A stretch of DNA of 64,000 bases from Streptomyces sp. L2 (GTDB taxonomy: Bacteria; Actinomycetota; Actinomycetes; Streptomycetales; Streptomycetaceae), in assembly GCF_004124325.1 (NCBI RefSeq), contig NZ_QBDT01000001.1:7440001-7504000 (forward strand), read 5' to 3'. Below the pieces are notes generated by a model, which ran no database searches, was not told the DNA's origin, and worked only from the letters and a program-made list of their open reading frames with translations. A program made the translations under genes and the position numbers. Shown here piece after piece: positions 46,842 through 54,744 of the stretch (position 1 is its first letter; every line of letters begins with the position of its first letter).

Positions 46842-47855
46842 TCAGCGTCCCCGCCCCGGCCTCTTCGCGAAGCCGGCCACCGCGAGGGCGGCGAGCGAGA
46901 CGGCGGCCAGGGCGGCGTGCCGCCACATGTCGGGCAGGTCGCGGGTGGTGACCACCGGGTCCGGCGGCAGGCCGTAGACCTCGGGCTCGTCCAGCAGCAG
47001 GAAGAACGCGCCGTCGCCGCCGACCCCGTCCTCCGGGTCCTCCCCGTACAGGCGGGCGTCGGTCACCCCGGCGGCGTGCAGCTGCGCGACCCGGGCCGCC
47101 GCACGTTCCCGCAGCTCGTCCAGCGGGCCGAACTGGATGGACTCGGTCGGGCAGGCCTTGGCGCAGGCCGGCTCCATGCCGGCGCCCAGGCGGTCGTAGC
47201 ACAGGGTGCACTTCCACACCCGGCCGTCGTCCTCGCGCTGGTCGATGACGCCGTAGGGACAGGCGGGCACGCAGTAGCCGCACCCGTTGCAGATGTCCTC
47301 CTGGACGACGACCGTGCCGAACTCCGTGCGGAACAGCGCGCCCGTGGGACACACGTCGAGGCAGGCCGCGTGCGTGCAGTGCTTGCACACGTCGGAGGCC
47401 ATCAGCCAGCGCAGCTCGGTGCGGCCGTCGGGGGAGACGGGGGAGATCACCTCGTTCTCGGGCGCCGGCGCCGGCGCGGGCGCTGCGGTGTCTGTGCCGA
47501 GCCGGGCGGCGGCGGCGAAGACGTCGACGCTCTCGTGGCCGAGACCGGGTTCCTGGCCGCCGAGCGGCTTGCGCTGCTCGATGAAGGCCACGTGCCGCCA
47601 GGTGTCGGCGCCGAGTCCCTGCGTGTTGTCGTAGGACATGCCGGTCAGTTCGAGGCCGTCCTCCGGGACGGCGTTCCACTCCTTGCAGGCCACCTCGCAC
47701 GCCTTGCAGCCGATGCACACGGAGGTGTCGGTGAAGAAGCCGACCCTGGGCGGGGCGTCCGGATAGCCGGCGGCGCCGGCCACGTCCGGCTGCGGACCGG
47801 AGAACAGGTTCTCGTGCACGGCGTGCGCGCCGGCCGACGTGTTGTCCGGGGTCAT
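46842..47855 (-). CDS. fdhB: Formate dehydrogenase iron-sulfur (beta) subunit
   Basis: A 337-residue ferredoxin-like subunit with four Cys clusters: CIGCKACEVACKEW, CKHCTHAACLDVCPTG, CNGCGYCVPACPYG and CTLCYDRLG...CAKACPTE, matching FdnH/HybA-type four-[4Fe-4S] proteins. A C-terminal transmembrane helix (MWRHAALAAVSLAALAVAGF) anchors it, as in FdnH. There is no signal peptide. It passes electrons from the alpha subunit to the NrfD protein encoded downstream. ATG 47855 has GAGGAGGTG seven bases upstream. The gene is about 3.4 kb upstream of the alpha gene on the same strand. Confidence 0.94.
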   Translation of the reverse strand: MTPDNTSAGAHAVHENLFSGPQPDVAGAAGYPDAPPRVGFFTDTSVCIGCKACEVACKEWNAVPEDGLELTGMSYDNTQGLGADTWRHVAFIEQRKPLGGQEPGLGHESVDVFAAAARLGTDTAAPAPAPAPENEVISPVSPDGRTELRWLMASDVCKHCTHAACLDVCPTGALFRTEFGTVVVQEDICNGCGYCVPACPYGVIDQREDDGRVWKCTLCYDRLGAGMEPACAKACPTESIQFGPLDELRERAAARVAQLHAAGVTDARLYGEDPEDGVGGDGAFFLLLDEPEVYGLPPDPVVTTRDLPDMWRHAALAAVSLAALAVAGFAKRPGRGR

Positions 47856-47966
47856 GCCGTCACCTCCTCGGAAACCGGCAGCGGCGTACGCGAGCGCGCC
47901 TGTGACGAGCCTGGCACGGGTGCCCGCCTTCCGCGCGTCCGAAACGGCCCGCGCGCCGACGGGGGC

Positions 47967-48413
47967 TCAGGCGGGCCCGTCGGTCAGGGCGACCGTGGCG
48001 GTGACCCGCTTCCCGCCGGGCACGGGGGTGGTCCGCAGCCCGGTGCTGAGCAGGGTCACCAGGCGCAGGCCGTGGCCGCCCACGCGCCCCGGGTCCGGGG
48101 GCCGGGGGAGCGGTGGGTCGGTCGAGGTGTCGATGACGCTGATCCGCAGCGTCGCCGCGTCGGGGGCCAGCTCCAGCCGGAGCGTCCCGGGACCGGGGGC
48201 GTGCCGGATCGCGTTCGTGACGAGTTCGCTGACGACGAGCTGGGCGTCCTGGACGGCCCGTCGCCCGGGCGCGGGTTCCGCGCGCGCGAGGAGCGCCCGT
48301 ACGGCGTTCCGCGCCTCGGCGAGGCAGGGCGGACCGTAGTCCCAGTTGAGGCTTTGGCGCAGGAGCGCGGGGCGCGGCCGCACCGTCGCTCTGGCCCCGA
48401 GAGGGATGTCCAT
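47967..48413 (-). CDS. Anti-sigma-factor-type ATPase (HATPase_c, RsbW-like)
   Basis: A 148-residue single-domain GHKL ATPase. The N-box is VVSELVTNAIRHAPG, the G1 region SVIDTSTDPP and the G2 region VGGHGLRLVTLL. Such small proteins act as anti-sigma kinases or anti-antagonist kinases in actinomycetes. It is divergent from a SigB/F/G-type sigma gene across 238 bp, so it is a candidate partner of that sigma factor, though many orphan paralogues exist. ATG 48413 has GGAAGGGG upstream. Confidence 0.88.
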   Translation of the reverse strand: MDIPLGARATVRPRPALLRQSLNWDYGPPCLAEARNAVRALLARAEPAPGRRAVQDAQLVVSELVTNAIRHAPGPGTLRLELAPDAATLRISVIDTSTDPPLPRPPDPGRVGGHGLRLVTLLSTGLRTTPVPGGKRVTATVALTDGPA

Positions 48414-48651
48414 GGGCCCCTTCCTGTGCCTCTGGATCGTGGTGCCGTCCCCGTCCCGGCTACCCGTTTCGGCCGCGAACAAGGGGCCGCCGGACAGGAA
48501 TCCACCGGTTGCGCGTGAACGCCTGGTCAGCGACCGCGGCAGGGGGCTTCGGCGGCCGGGGTTCGTGCACGGAGGGCATGACGGCCCGAACCCGGGGTAA
48601 CCGCAGCGGAGTCGGCGGACCCGCCGCCGGCGACTTCGGGAGGGACTCGGC

Positions 48652-49608
48652 ATGACGGCGAGCGTGACGGCGACGGAGCGGACGAGGACGGCGCGGCTGC
48701 CGGGGACCTCCGAGCCCGCACGATGCGAGCGCGCACGACCCGAGCCCGCACGATGCGAGCCCGCACGACCGGAGCCGGCGCTCGGTGCCGAGCCCGCGGG
48801 GGCCGGGCTGCCGGAGGTCGCCGATCCCTCGCAGGTCGCCCCGCAGGATGCCCGCGAGCTGACCCGCCTCTTCCTGCGCAGGCTGGCGGAGCTGGAAGAG
48901 GGCACGCACGAGCACCAGGACGCCCGCAACACGCTGATCGAGATGAACATCTCCCTGGTGCGGTTCGCCGCGGCGCGGTTCCGCAGCCGGGGCCCGGCGG
49001 AGACGGAGGACATCGTCCAGGTCGGCGTGATCGGGCTGATCAAGGCGATCGACCGGTTCGAGGTGACCCGCGAGGTGGAGTTCACCTCCTTCGCGATCCC
49101 CTACATCGTGGGCGAGATCAAGCGGTTCTTCCGGGACACCTCCTGGGCCGTCCACGTCCCCCGGCGCCTGCAGGAGGCCCGGGTGCAGCTCGCCCGCGCC
49201 ACGGAGGAGCTCTCCAGCCGCCTGGACCGGACGCCCACCGTGGCGGAACTGGCGCAGCTGATGAGCCTGTCCGAGGAGGAGGTCGTCGAGGCGCAGCTCG
49301 CGCGCAACGCCTACACCTCCTCGTCCCTGGACGCCACGCTCGGCTCCGGCGAGGACGGCGAGAGCGTCCTGGCCGACTTCATCGGCGCCGAGGACACCGC
49401 CCTGGAGCTCGTCGAGGACTTCCACGCGCTGGCTCCGCTGATCGCCCGGCTGGGCGAGCGGGACCGGCACATACTGCACCTCAGGTTCGTCGAGGAGCGC
49501 ACCCAGGCCGAGATCGGCGAACGCCTCGGCGTCTCCCAGATGCACGTCTCCCGGCTGTTGTCGCGCCTGCTGACCCGGCTGCGGGGCGAACTCCTGGCGG
49601 AGGGCTGA
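48652..49608 (+). CDS. SigB/SigF/SigG-type RNA polymerase sigma factor
   Basis: A 318-residue stress/sporulation-type sigma-70. A 50-residue N-terminal extension of Glu-Pro-Ala-Arg-Cys repeats precedes region 1.2/2 (EDIVQVGVIGLIKAIDRFE and SFAIPYIVGEIKRFFRDTSW for -10 binding and melting). Region 3 (VPRRLQEARVQLARATEEL) and region 4 with HTH QAEIGERLGVSQMHVSRLL follow. Streptomyces has many such paralogues (sigB, F, G, H and others), so I give no letter. ATG 48652 has GGGAGGGA upstream. A divergent anti-sigma-type ATPase and a 20-bp-stem terminator flank it. Confidence 0.93.
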   Translation: MTASVTATERTRTARLPGTSEPARCERARPEPARCEPARPEPALGAEPAGAGLPEVADPSQVAPQDARELTRLFLRRLAELEEGTHEHQDARNTLIEMNISLVRFAAARFRSRGPAETEDIVQVGVIGLIKAIDRFEVTREVEFTSFAIPYIVGEIKRFFRDTSWAVHVPRRLQEARVQLARATEELSSRLDRTPTVAELAQLMSLSEEEVVEAQLARNAYTSSSLDATLGSGEDGESVLADFIGAEDTALELVEDFHALAPLIARLGERDRHILHLRFVEERTQAEIGERLGVSQMHVSRLLSRLLTRLRGELLAEG

Positions 49609-49663
49609 GAGCCCGGCGCCCGCGCTCGCGCACGAACCCGCGCTCACGGACGAAGCGCACGGA

Positions 49664-49707
49664 CGAAGGGGCGGGTCCGGACCACCAGGTCCGGACCCGC
49701 CCCTTCG
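49664..49707. terminator. 20-bp-stem bidirectional terminator
   Basis: Perfect 20-bp arms (49664-49683 and 49688-49707) with loop ACCA lie between the convergent sigma and CsbD genes. It is the longest hairpin stem noticed in the window. Confidence 0.9.
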
Positions 49708-49720
49708 GCTCGGCGCCGGT

Positions 49721-49894
49721 TCAGTGCTTGAACGTGTCCTTGGCCTTCTCCTTGGCCTGACGGGCATCGCCCTCGGCGCCCTTCATCCGGCCCTCGGCCT
49801 CCATGCTCTCGTTGCCGACGGCGCGGCCCGCGGCCTCCTTCATCCTGCCCTTGGCCTGCTCCGCCTTGGCCTTGGCCTTCTGGTTGCCAGCCAT
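49721..49894 (-). CDS. CsbD-like general stress protein
   Basis: A 57-residue, highly charged, Ala/Lys/Glu-rich helical protein (KAKAKAEQAKGRMKEAAGRA, then MEAEGRMKGAEGDARQAKEK) with the internal repeat typical of CsbD family proteins. These accumulate under sigma-B-type stress in Gram-positives, and the location next to a SigB-type sigma gene fits, although they are convergent. ATG 49894 has GGGAGTG upstream. Function of the family is unknown. Confidence 0.9.
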   Translation of the reverse strand: MAGNQKAKAKAEQAKGRMKEAAGRAVGNESMEAEGRMKGAEGDARQAKEKAKDTFKH

Positions 49895-50004
49895 GGGTGT
49901 CACTCCCAACCTCGTTCGGCGTGTGGTGCTGTCCGGTTGTCCACCGTGGCGGCACCCAAACGCGAGGCACCCGCCGGCCCGGACGCAGGCGTCCCGTGGA
50001 TTAC

Positions 50005-50018
50005 TCAACCTTGGTTGA
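50005..50018. promoter_or_regulatory. MarR operator-like dyad
   Basis: TCAACC-TT-GGTTGA has perfect 6-bp arms, 35-48 bp before the MarR start, in an AT-rich promoter stretch. It is a good autoregulatory site for the MarR-MFS operon. Confidence 0.65.
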
Positions 50019-50052
50019 ACAGTCCAGACTGATAAACCTATTGTTAGTAATC

Positions 50053-50532
50053 ATGGACCTGGAACGGAATCCCGCGAACGACGCGGCCGAGGGACGGGAT
50101 GCCGAGGGGCAGGACACGGCCGCCCTCGCCGCGGCCCTGCGGCTGGCCGTCGCCCGGATCACCCGCCGGCTGCGCCGCGCGCACGCCGTGGGTGACGTGA
50201 CCCTCTCCGGTGTCTCGGTGCTGGCCCGCCTGGCCGGCGCCGGACCGGACTCGCCCGGCTCGCTCGCCGACCTGGAGCGGGTCAGGCCTCAGGCCATGGC
50301 GACGACGCTCGCCGGCCTCGAACACCGCGGGCTGGTCCGCCGTAGCCCCGACGCCACCGACGGCCGCCGGGCCATCGTGTCGATCACCGACGAGGGCCGG
50401 ACCATGCTGGAGGAGCGCCGCTCGGAGTCGGTCGGCCGCCTCGCCCGGGCTCTCGACGAGTTCACCCCGAGGGAACTGAGGACCCTCCAGGACGCCCTTC
50501 CCCTGCTCGACCGATTGGCGGAACAGCTGTGA
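50053..50532 (+). CDS. MarR family transcriptional regulator
   Basis: A 159-residue winged-helix protein. The HTH is in GSLADLERVRPQAMATTLAGLEHRGLV, and the wing is RRSPDATDGRRAIVSITDEG, the classic MarR signature. No ribosome site precedes ATG 50053, and the AT-rich sequence ends just before it, so translation may be leaderless. Its GTGA stop/start overlap with the following MFS gene makes a translationally coupled repressor-exporter operon, controlled by the dyad upstream. Confidence 0.94.
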   Translation: MDLERNPANDAAEGRDAEGQDTAALAAALRLAVARITRRLRRAHAVGDVTLSGVSVLARLAGAGPDSPGSLADLERVRPQAMATTLAGLEHRGLVRRSPDATDGRRAIVSITDEGRTMLEERRSESVGRLARALDEFTPRELRTLQDALPLLDRLAEQL

Positions 50533-52343
50533 ACGGCCGCGCCTCCGCGCCCTCCGGCGCGTCCCCGGCCGGGGACGGCCGGCGTGCCGGGCTGTTCGCC
50601 CGCTCCGCCCGGCACCGCGAGACGCCGCCGGGACCCCACTACAAGTGGGTCGCCCTGTCCAACACCACGCTGGGCGTCCTCATCGCCACGATGGACGCCT
50701 CCATCGTGATCATCTCCCTGCCGGCGATCTTCCGCGGCATCGGCCTCGACCCGCTGGCCGCCGGCAACATCGGCTACCTGCTGTGGATGATCCTCGGCTA
50801 TCTGCTGGTGTCCGCCGTGCTGGTCGTCGTGCTCGGCCGGCTCGGGGACATGTTCGGCCGGGTGCGGATCTACAACCTCGGCTTCCTGGTCTTCGCCTGC
50901 GCCTCGGTCGCGCTCTCCCTCGATCCCTTCCGGGCCGGGGCGGGCGCGCTGTGGCTGATCCTGTGGCGCATGGTGCAGGCGTTCGGCGGGTCGATGCTCA
51001 CGGCCAACTCGGCCGCGATCCTCACCGACGCGTTCCCGGCCCGGCAGCGCGGCATGGCGCTCGGCGTCAACCAGATCACCGCGCTCGCCGGGCAGTTCCT
51101 CGGGCTGCTGGCGGGCGGGCTGCTCGCCGCGGTCGACTGGCGCGCGGTGTTCTGGGTGAGTGTCCCGGTCAGTGTGTCCGGCACCATCTGGTCGTACCTG
51201 AGTCTCAGGGAGACCGCCGCCGGCGGGCGCGGCCGGATCGACTGGCTCGGCAACGTCACCTTCGCCACGGGCGCCGGCGTGCTCCTCGCCGGCATCACCT
51301 ACGGCATCCAGCCCTACGGCGGTCACGCCACCGGCTGGACCAACCCCTGGGTGCTGTCCGGCCTGATCGGCGGCGCCGTCCTGCTGCTGGCGTTCTGTGT
51401 GATCGAGAGCCGGGTCGCCGAGCCCATGTTCCGGCTCTCCCTGTTCCGGGTGCGGGCGTTCGCCGCGGGCAACCTGGCCGCCCTGCTGACCGCGATCGCC
51501 CGCGGCGGCCTGCAGTTCATGCTGATCATCTGGCTGCAGGGCATCTGGCTGCCGCTGCACGGCTACGACTTCGAGGACACCCCGCTGTGGGCCGGCATCT
51601 TCATGCTGCCGCTGACGGTCGGGTTCCTGGTCGCCGGGCCGGTCTCCGGCTACCTGTCGGACCGGTTCGGCGCCCGTCTGTTCTCCACGACCGGCCTGCT
51701 CCTGGTCGCCGGGTCCTTCGTCGGCCTGCTCGCGCTGCCCGTCGACTTCGACTACGGCACGTTCGCCGCGCTGCTCGTGCTGAGCGGGCTGGGCCAGGGC
51801 ATGTTCTCCTCGCCGAACACCTCGTCCATCATGGGCAGCGTGCCGGCCCGGTACCGGGGTGTCGCCTCCGGGATGCGCTCCACCTTCCAGAACTCGGGCA
51901 CCGCGCTGTCCATCGGCGTCTTCTTCTCCCTGATGGTCTCCGGACTCGCCAGTTCCCTGCCGTCGACGCTCAGCAGCGGGCTCCAGGCCCACGGGGTGCC
52001 CGCCGCCACCGCGCACCAGGCGGCCTCGCTGCCGCCGGTCAGCACCCTGTTCGCCACGTTCCTCGGCAACAACCCCATCGGCCACCTGCTCTCCGGCGGC
52101 GGCACGCTGGACCGGCTGACCGACGCCCAGCGGGCCACCCTGACCGGTCACACGTTCTTCCCCGAGCTGGTCTCCGGGCCGTTCCACCACGGCCTGACCA
52201 TCGTCTTCGGGGTCGCCGCCGGTATGGCGCTGATCGCCGCGCTGGCCTCCGCGCTGCGCGGCGGCCACGAGCGGGCCGACGGCGACGCCCCGGACCCGTC
52301 GCCGAAGGACCGGCCCACCCGGCGCACCGCCCGCTCCTCCTGA
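50529..52343 (+). CDS. MFS drug exporter, DHA2 family, in operon with MarR
   Basis: A 604-residue, 14-helix transporter with an extra 35-residue N-terminal tail (ARSARHRETPPGPHYKW). Motif MDASIVIISLPAIF marks helix 1, motif A-like GRLGDMFGRVRIYN follows helix 2, and a large extracytoplasmic loop (residues about 470-560, LSSGLQAHGVPAATAHQAASL) precedes the last helix, as in lincomycin-type exporters. GTG 50529 overlaps the MarR stop. Substrate unknown, but repression by the linked MarR and relief by the exported compound is the standard model. Confidence 0.94.
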   Translation: MNGRASAPSGASPAGDGRRAGLFARSARHRETPPGPHYKWVALSNTTLGVLIATMDASIVIISLPAIFRGIGLDPLAAGNIGYLLWMILGYLLVSAVLVVVLGRLGDMFGRVRIYNLGFLVFACASVALSLDPFRAGAGALWLILWRMVQAFGGSMLTANSAAILTDAFPARQRGMALGVNQITALAGQFLGLLAGGLLAAVDWRAVFWVSVPVSVSGTIWSYLSLRETAAGGRGRIDWLGNVTFATGAGVLLAGITYGIQPYGGHATGWTNPWVLSGLIGGAVLLLAFCVIESRVAEPMFRLSLFRVRAFAAGNLAALLTAIARGGLQFMLIIWLQGIWLPLHGYDFEDTPLWAGIFMLPLTVGFLVAGPVSGYLSDRFGARLFSTTGLLLVAGSFVGLLALPVDFDYGTFAALLVLSGLGQGMFSSPNTSSIMGSVPARYRGVASGMRSTFQNSGTALSIGVFFSLMVSGLASSLPSTLSSGLQAHGVPAATAHQAASLPPVSTLFATFLGNNPIGHLLSGGGTLDRLTDAQRATLTGHTFFPELVSGPFHHGLTIVFGVAAGMALIAALASALRGGHERADGDAPDPSPKDRPTRRTARSS

Positions 52344-52384
52344 CGACCGGCCCCGGCGCCCGGCCGCCCCGGCCCAAACGAGAC

Positions 52385-53008
52385 TCAGCGCTCGCGTCGC
52401 CGTCGTACGACGTGCCGTACGACGAGGGCCGCGACCAGGACGCCGAGGGCGACGAGGACGTAGACCTGATAGCGGGTGATCTCGTCGTAGATGGCGGTCA
52501 GGTGGCTGCCGGCGAAGTAGGCGAGGGTCGACCAGGCGCCGACCCAGAGCGCCGCGCCGAGCGCGTTGAAGGCGAGGAAGCGGCGCCAGCGCATGCCCGT
52601 GGTGCCGGCGATGATGCCGTTGGCCTGGCGCAGGCCCTCGATGAACCGGGCCGCCGTGACGACCTTGCCGCCGTGCCGGTCGAAGAACTCCTCGGTGGCC
52701 TGGAAGCGCTTCGGCGTGAGGAACACGTACTTGCCCCAGCGGTGGACGAAGGCGCGCCCGCCGTGGTGGCCGATCAGATAGCCGATGTTGTCCCCGGCGA
52801 CGGCCGCGACGAAGGCGATGACCGCCACGGCCACGATGTTCAGCCGCCCCGCTCCGGCGTAGACGCCGGCGGCCAGCAGGATGGTCTCGCCCGGGGCCGG
52901 CACCCCGAAGTCCTCCACGAAGACCACGACCCCGACGGCCAGGTAGCCGTAGTGGCCGAGCAGCGGCGCCAGATGGGCCAGGAAGCCCGGCAGGGGAGGG
53001 GCGGCCAT
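52385..53008 (-). CDS. DedA family (VTT domain) membrane protein
   Basis: A 207-residue protein with the DedA signatures FVEDFGVPAPGETILLAAG near the N-terminus and RFIEGLRQANGIIAGTTGM in the middle, with re-entrant and transmembrane helices and an Arg-rich tail (RHVVRRRRE). DedA proteins are proton-coupled transporters or scramblases, linked to undecaprenyl-phosphate or phospholipid recycling. ATG 53008 follows a GGCC-rich sequence without a strong ribosome site. It is convergent with the MFS exporter (41 bp apart). Confidence 0.92.
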   Translation of the reverse strand: MAAPPLPGFLAHLAPLLGHYGYLAVGVVVFVEDFGVPAPGETILLAAGVYAGAGRLNIVAVAVIAFVAAVAGDNIGYLIGHHGGRAFVHRWGKYVFLTPKRFQATEEFFDRHGGKVVTAARFIEGLRQANGIIAGTTGMRWRRFLAFNALGAALWVGAWSTLAYFAGSHLTAIYDEITRYQVYVLVALGVLVAALVVRHVVRRRRER

Positions 53009-53118
53009 GGGTCAACGGTACGACGCCGGCCGGGCGCGGCCGGTCGCGCGACGCGCGGCACCCGGTGCCGAGCGCCCGCGGGGGGCGGTCGGGCACCGGG
53101 TGCCGTGGTGCGAAGGGG

Positions 53119-53313
53119 TCACGCCGCCGAGGAAGGGGCGGAGCCCGTGGTTCCCTCGTCGTTGCCGGGGTCCGGCTGGCAGATGTGGCACAGGGCGTGC
53201 TCCCCGTCGCGGGTGACGACCGTTCCCCAGCCGAGGCAGTGCTCACAGCCGCGGGCCAGGCCCAGGTCGGGGTGGGGGAGCAGGACGGGGTGGTCGGGGG
53301 CTCCGTACGGCAT
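53119..53313 (-). CDS. Small zinc-ribbon-like protein
   Basis: A 64-residue protein with two CxxC pairs: CEHC at about residues 23-26 and CHIC about 18 residues later, enclosing WGTVVTRDGEHALC, the spacing of a rubredoxin-like or zinc-ribbon fold. The rest is Pro/Gly/Ser rich. ATG 53313 has AAGGAG about 11 bases upstream. Function unknown; it could bind nucleic acid or a partner. The region before it has two GTCCGAAT direct repeats. Confidence 0.7.
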   Translation of the reverse strand: MPYGAPDHPVLLPHPDLGLARGCEHCLGWGTVVTRDGEHALCHICQPDPGNDEGTTGSAPSSAA

Positions 53314-53349
53314 GCGGTGAGCGGCTCCTTGAAGTCGCGGGGCAGTCGC

Positions 53350-53409
53350 GGTCCGAATGAGTTCTAGTATGTCCGAATTTCCCGATACGTCAGTGTCCTG
53401 TGTCACTGA
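53350..53409. promoter_or_regulatory. Direct repeat and hairpin between the small Zn protein and AKR genes
   Basis: GTCCGAAT occurs at 53351 and 53371, flanking an AT-rich GTTCTAGTAT segment; TCAGTG and CACTGA (53390-53395 and 53404-53409) form a 6-bp hairpin with an 8-nt loop. The first pair may be promoter control for the small zinc-ribbon gene; the hairpin may end the upstream AKR transcript on the minus strand. Confidence 0.4.
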
Positions 53410-53437
53410 GTGCCACAGCTCACGAGGGCCGACTGCC

Positions 53438-54481
53438 TCAGCCGAGCGTGCCCAGCCGGGCCTCGCGCCACAGGTCGACTCCGCCGTCCGTCGCGTGGGT
53501 GTCGATCTCGGCGAGTTCCTCGTCGCTGAAGTCGAGGTTCTTCAGCGACGCGACGTTCTGCTCCAGCTGTTCGGTGCGCGAGGCGCCGATGACCAGGGAG
53601 GTGACGCGCTCGTCCCGCAGGGCCCAGGCGAGCGCCATCTGGGCCAGGGTCTGCCCGCGCCGGGCGGCGATGTCGTCGAGCGCGCGCAGCCGGCGCAGCA
53701 TGTCGTCCGTCAGCCACGCGGCGTCGAACGACGTGCCCTGCGCGGCCCGCGAGTCCCGCGGCACGCCGTCGAGGTAGCGGCCCGTCAGGAGCCCCTGGGC
53801 GAGCGCCGTGAACCCGATGACGCCGAAACCCTCCTCCGCGGCCGCGTCCAGCAGACCGTCGGTCTCGATCCAGCGGTTGAGCATGCTGTATGACGGCTGG
53901 TGGATGAGCATCGGGGTGCCGAGGTCGCGCAGGATCGCGGCGGCCTGCCGGGTGCGCTCGGCGTCGTAGGAGGAGATGCCGACGTACAGGGCCTTGCCCT
54001 GGCGCACGGCCGTGTCGAGCGCGCCCATCGTCTCCTCCAGCGGCGTGGTCGCGTCCAGCCGGTGCGAGTAGAAGATGTCGACGTAGTCCACGCCCATGCG
54101 GCGCAGCGACTGGTCGAGCGAGGCGAGCACGTACTTGCGCGAGCCGCCGCCCTGCCCGTAGGGGCCGGGCCACATGTCCCAGCCGGCCTTGGTGGAGACG
54201 ATCAGCTCGTCCCGGTAGGGCGCGAGGTCCTGCTTGAGCAGCCGCCCGAAGTTGATCTCGGCCGCGCCGTACGGCGGCCCGTAGTTGTTCGCCAGGTCGT
54301 GATGGGTGATCCCGAGGTCGAAGGCGCGCAGCGCGATCTCGCGCTGGGTCTCGAAGGGGCGGTCGTCGCCGAAGTTGTGCCAGTAGCCCAGGGACAGGAG
54401 CGGGAGGTCCAGTCCCGAGCGGCCGGTGCGCCGGTAGCGCATGGTGCCGTCGTAGCGAGCGGGGTCCGCGACGTGGTTCAT
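53438..54481 (-). CDS. Aldo/keto reductase, YghZ-like (glyceraldehyde-3-phosphate reductase group)
   Basis: A 347-residue AKR barrel. The catalytic tetrad is visible: Asp in GITHHDLANNYG, with Tyr of the same NNYG, Lys in LIVSTKAGWDMWPGPYG and His in FYSHRLD. The WPGPYG and SLDQSLRRMGVDYVDIFY wording matches E. coli YghZ (AKR14), which reduces L-glyceraldehyde 3-phosphate and methylglyoxal. The cofactor segment VIGASRTEQLEQNV near the end indicates NADPH. ATG 54481 has GGAG nine bases upstream. A TTACCA/TGGTAA dyad lies in its promoter region. Confidence 0.93.
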   Translation of the reverse strand: MNHVADPARYDGTMRYRRTGRSGLDLPLLSLGYWHNFGDDRPFETQREIALRAFDLGITHHDLANNYGPPYGAAEINFGRLLKQDLAPYRDELIVSTKAGWDMWPGPYGQGGGSRKYVLASLDQSLRRMGVDYVDIFYSHRLDATTPLEETMGALDTAVRQGKALYVGISSYDAERTRQAAAILRDLGTPMLIHQPSYSMLNRWIETDGLLDAAAEEGFGVIGFTALAQGLLTGRYLDGVPRDSRAAQGTSFDAAWLTDDMLRRLRALDDIAARRGQTLAQMALAWALRDERVTSLVIGASRTEQLEQNVASLKNLDFSDEELAEIDTHATDGGVDLWREARLGTLG

Positions 54482-54544
54482 CGGGTCGTCTCCGGGTGGT
54501 GCCGTAGGGGTGCCCCGAGGTGCGAGGGGCTCGTCCACCCTGCG

Positions 54545-54560
54545 TTACCAGGATTGGTAA
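54545..54560. promoter_or_regulatory. TTACCA-N4-TGGTAA dyad upstream of the AKR gene
   Basis: Perfect 6-bp arms around GGAT, 64-79 bp before the aldo/keto reductase start and in a divergent region shared with the chitosanase gene. The form resembles HxlR-type operators; the regulator is not in the window. Confidence 0.5.
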
Positions 54561-54666
54561 GTCCAACCGCTGCCCCGCATGGCATTGAGCGGTGCGGCTT
54601 CTGAATCGGGCTCGTCGGATCCTACGAACCTGCGGCACGCGGGTTATCGACGCCCTGCACTTCTGA

Positions 54667-54681
54667 TAGGAAACTTTCCTA
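54667..54681. promoter_or_regulatory. Chitosanase operator (CsnR-type box)
   Basis: TAGGAAA-C-TTTCCTA is a perfect palindrome 64-78 bp before the chitosanase start. It matches my memory of the operator bound by the ROK-family repressor CsnR at streptomycete chitosanase genes. No ROK gene is in the window, so the repressor would act in trans. Confidence 0.8.
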
Positions 54682-54744
54682 CTAGTCGATGCAGTCCACG
54701 ACTCTTCGGTAACCTCCCACCCCCCACCCCCACTTGGAGTCCCT

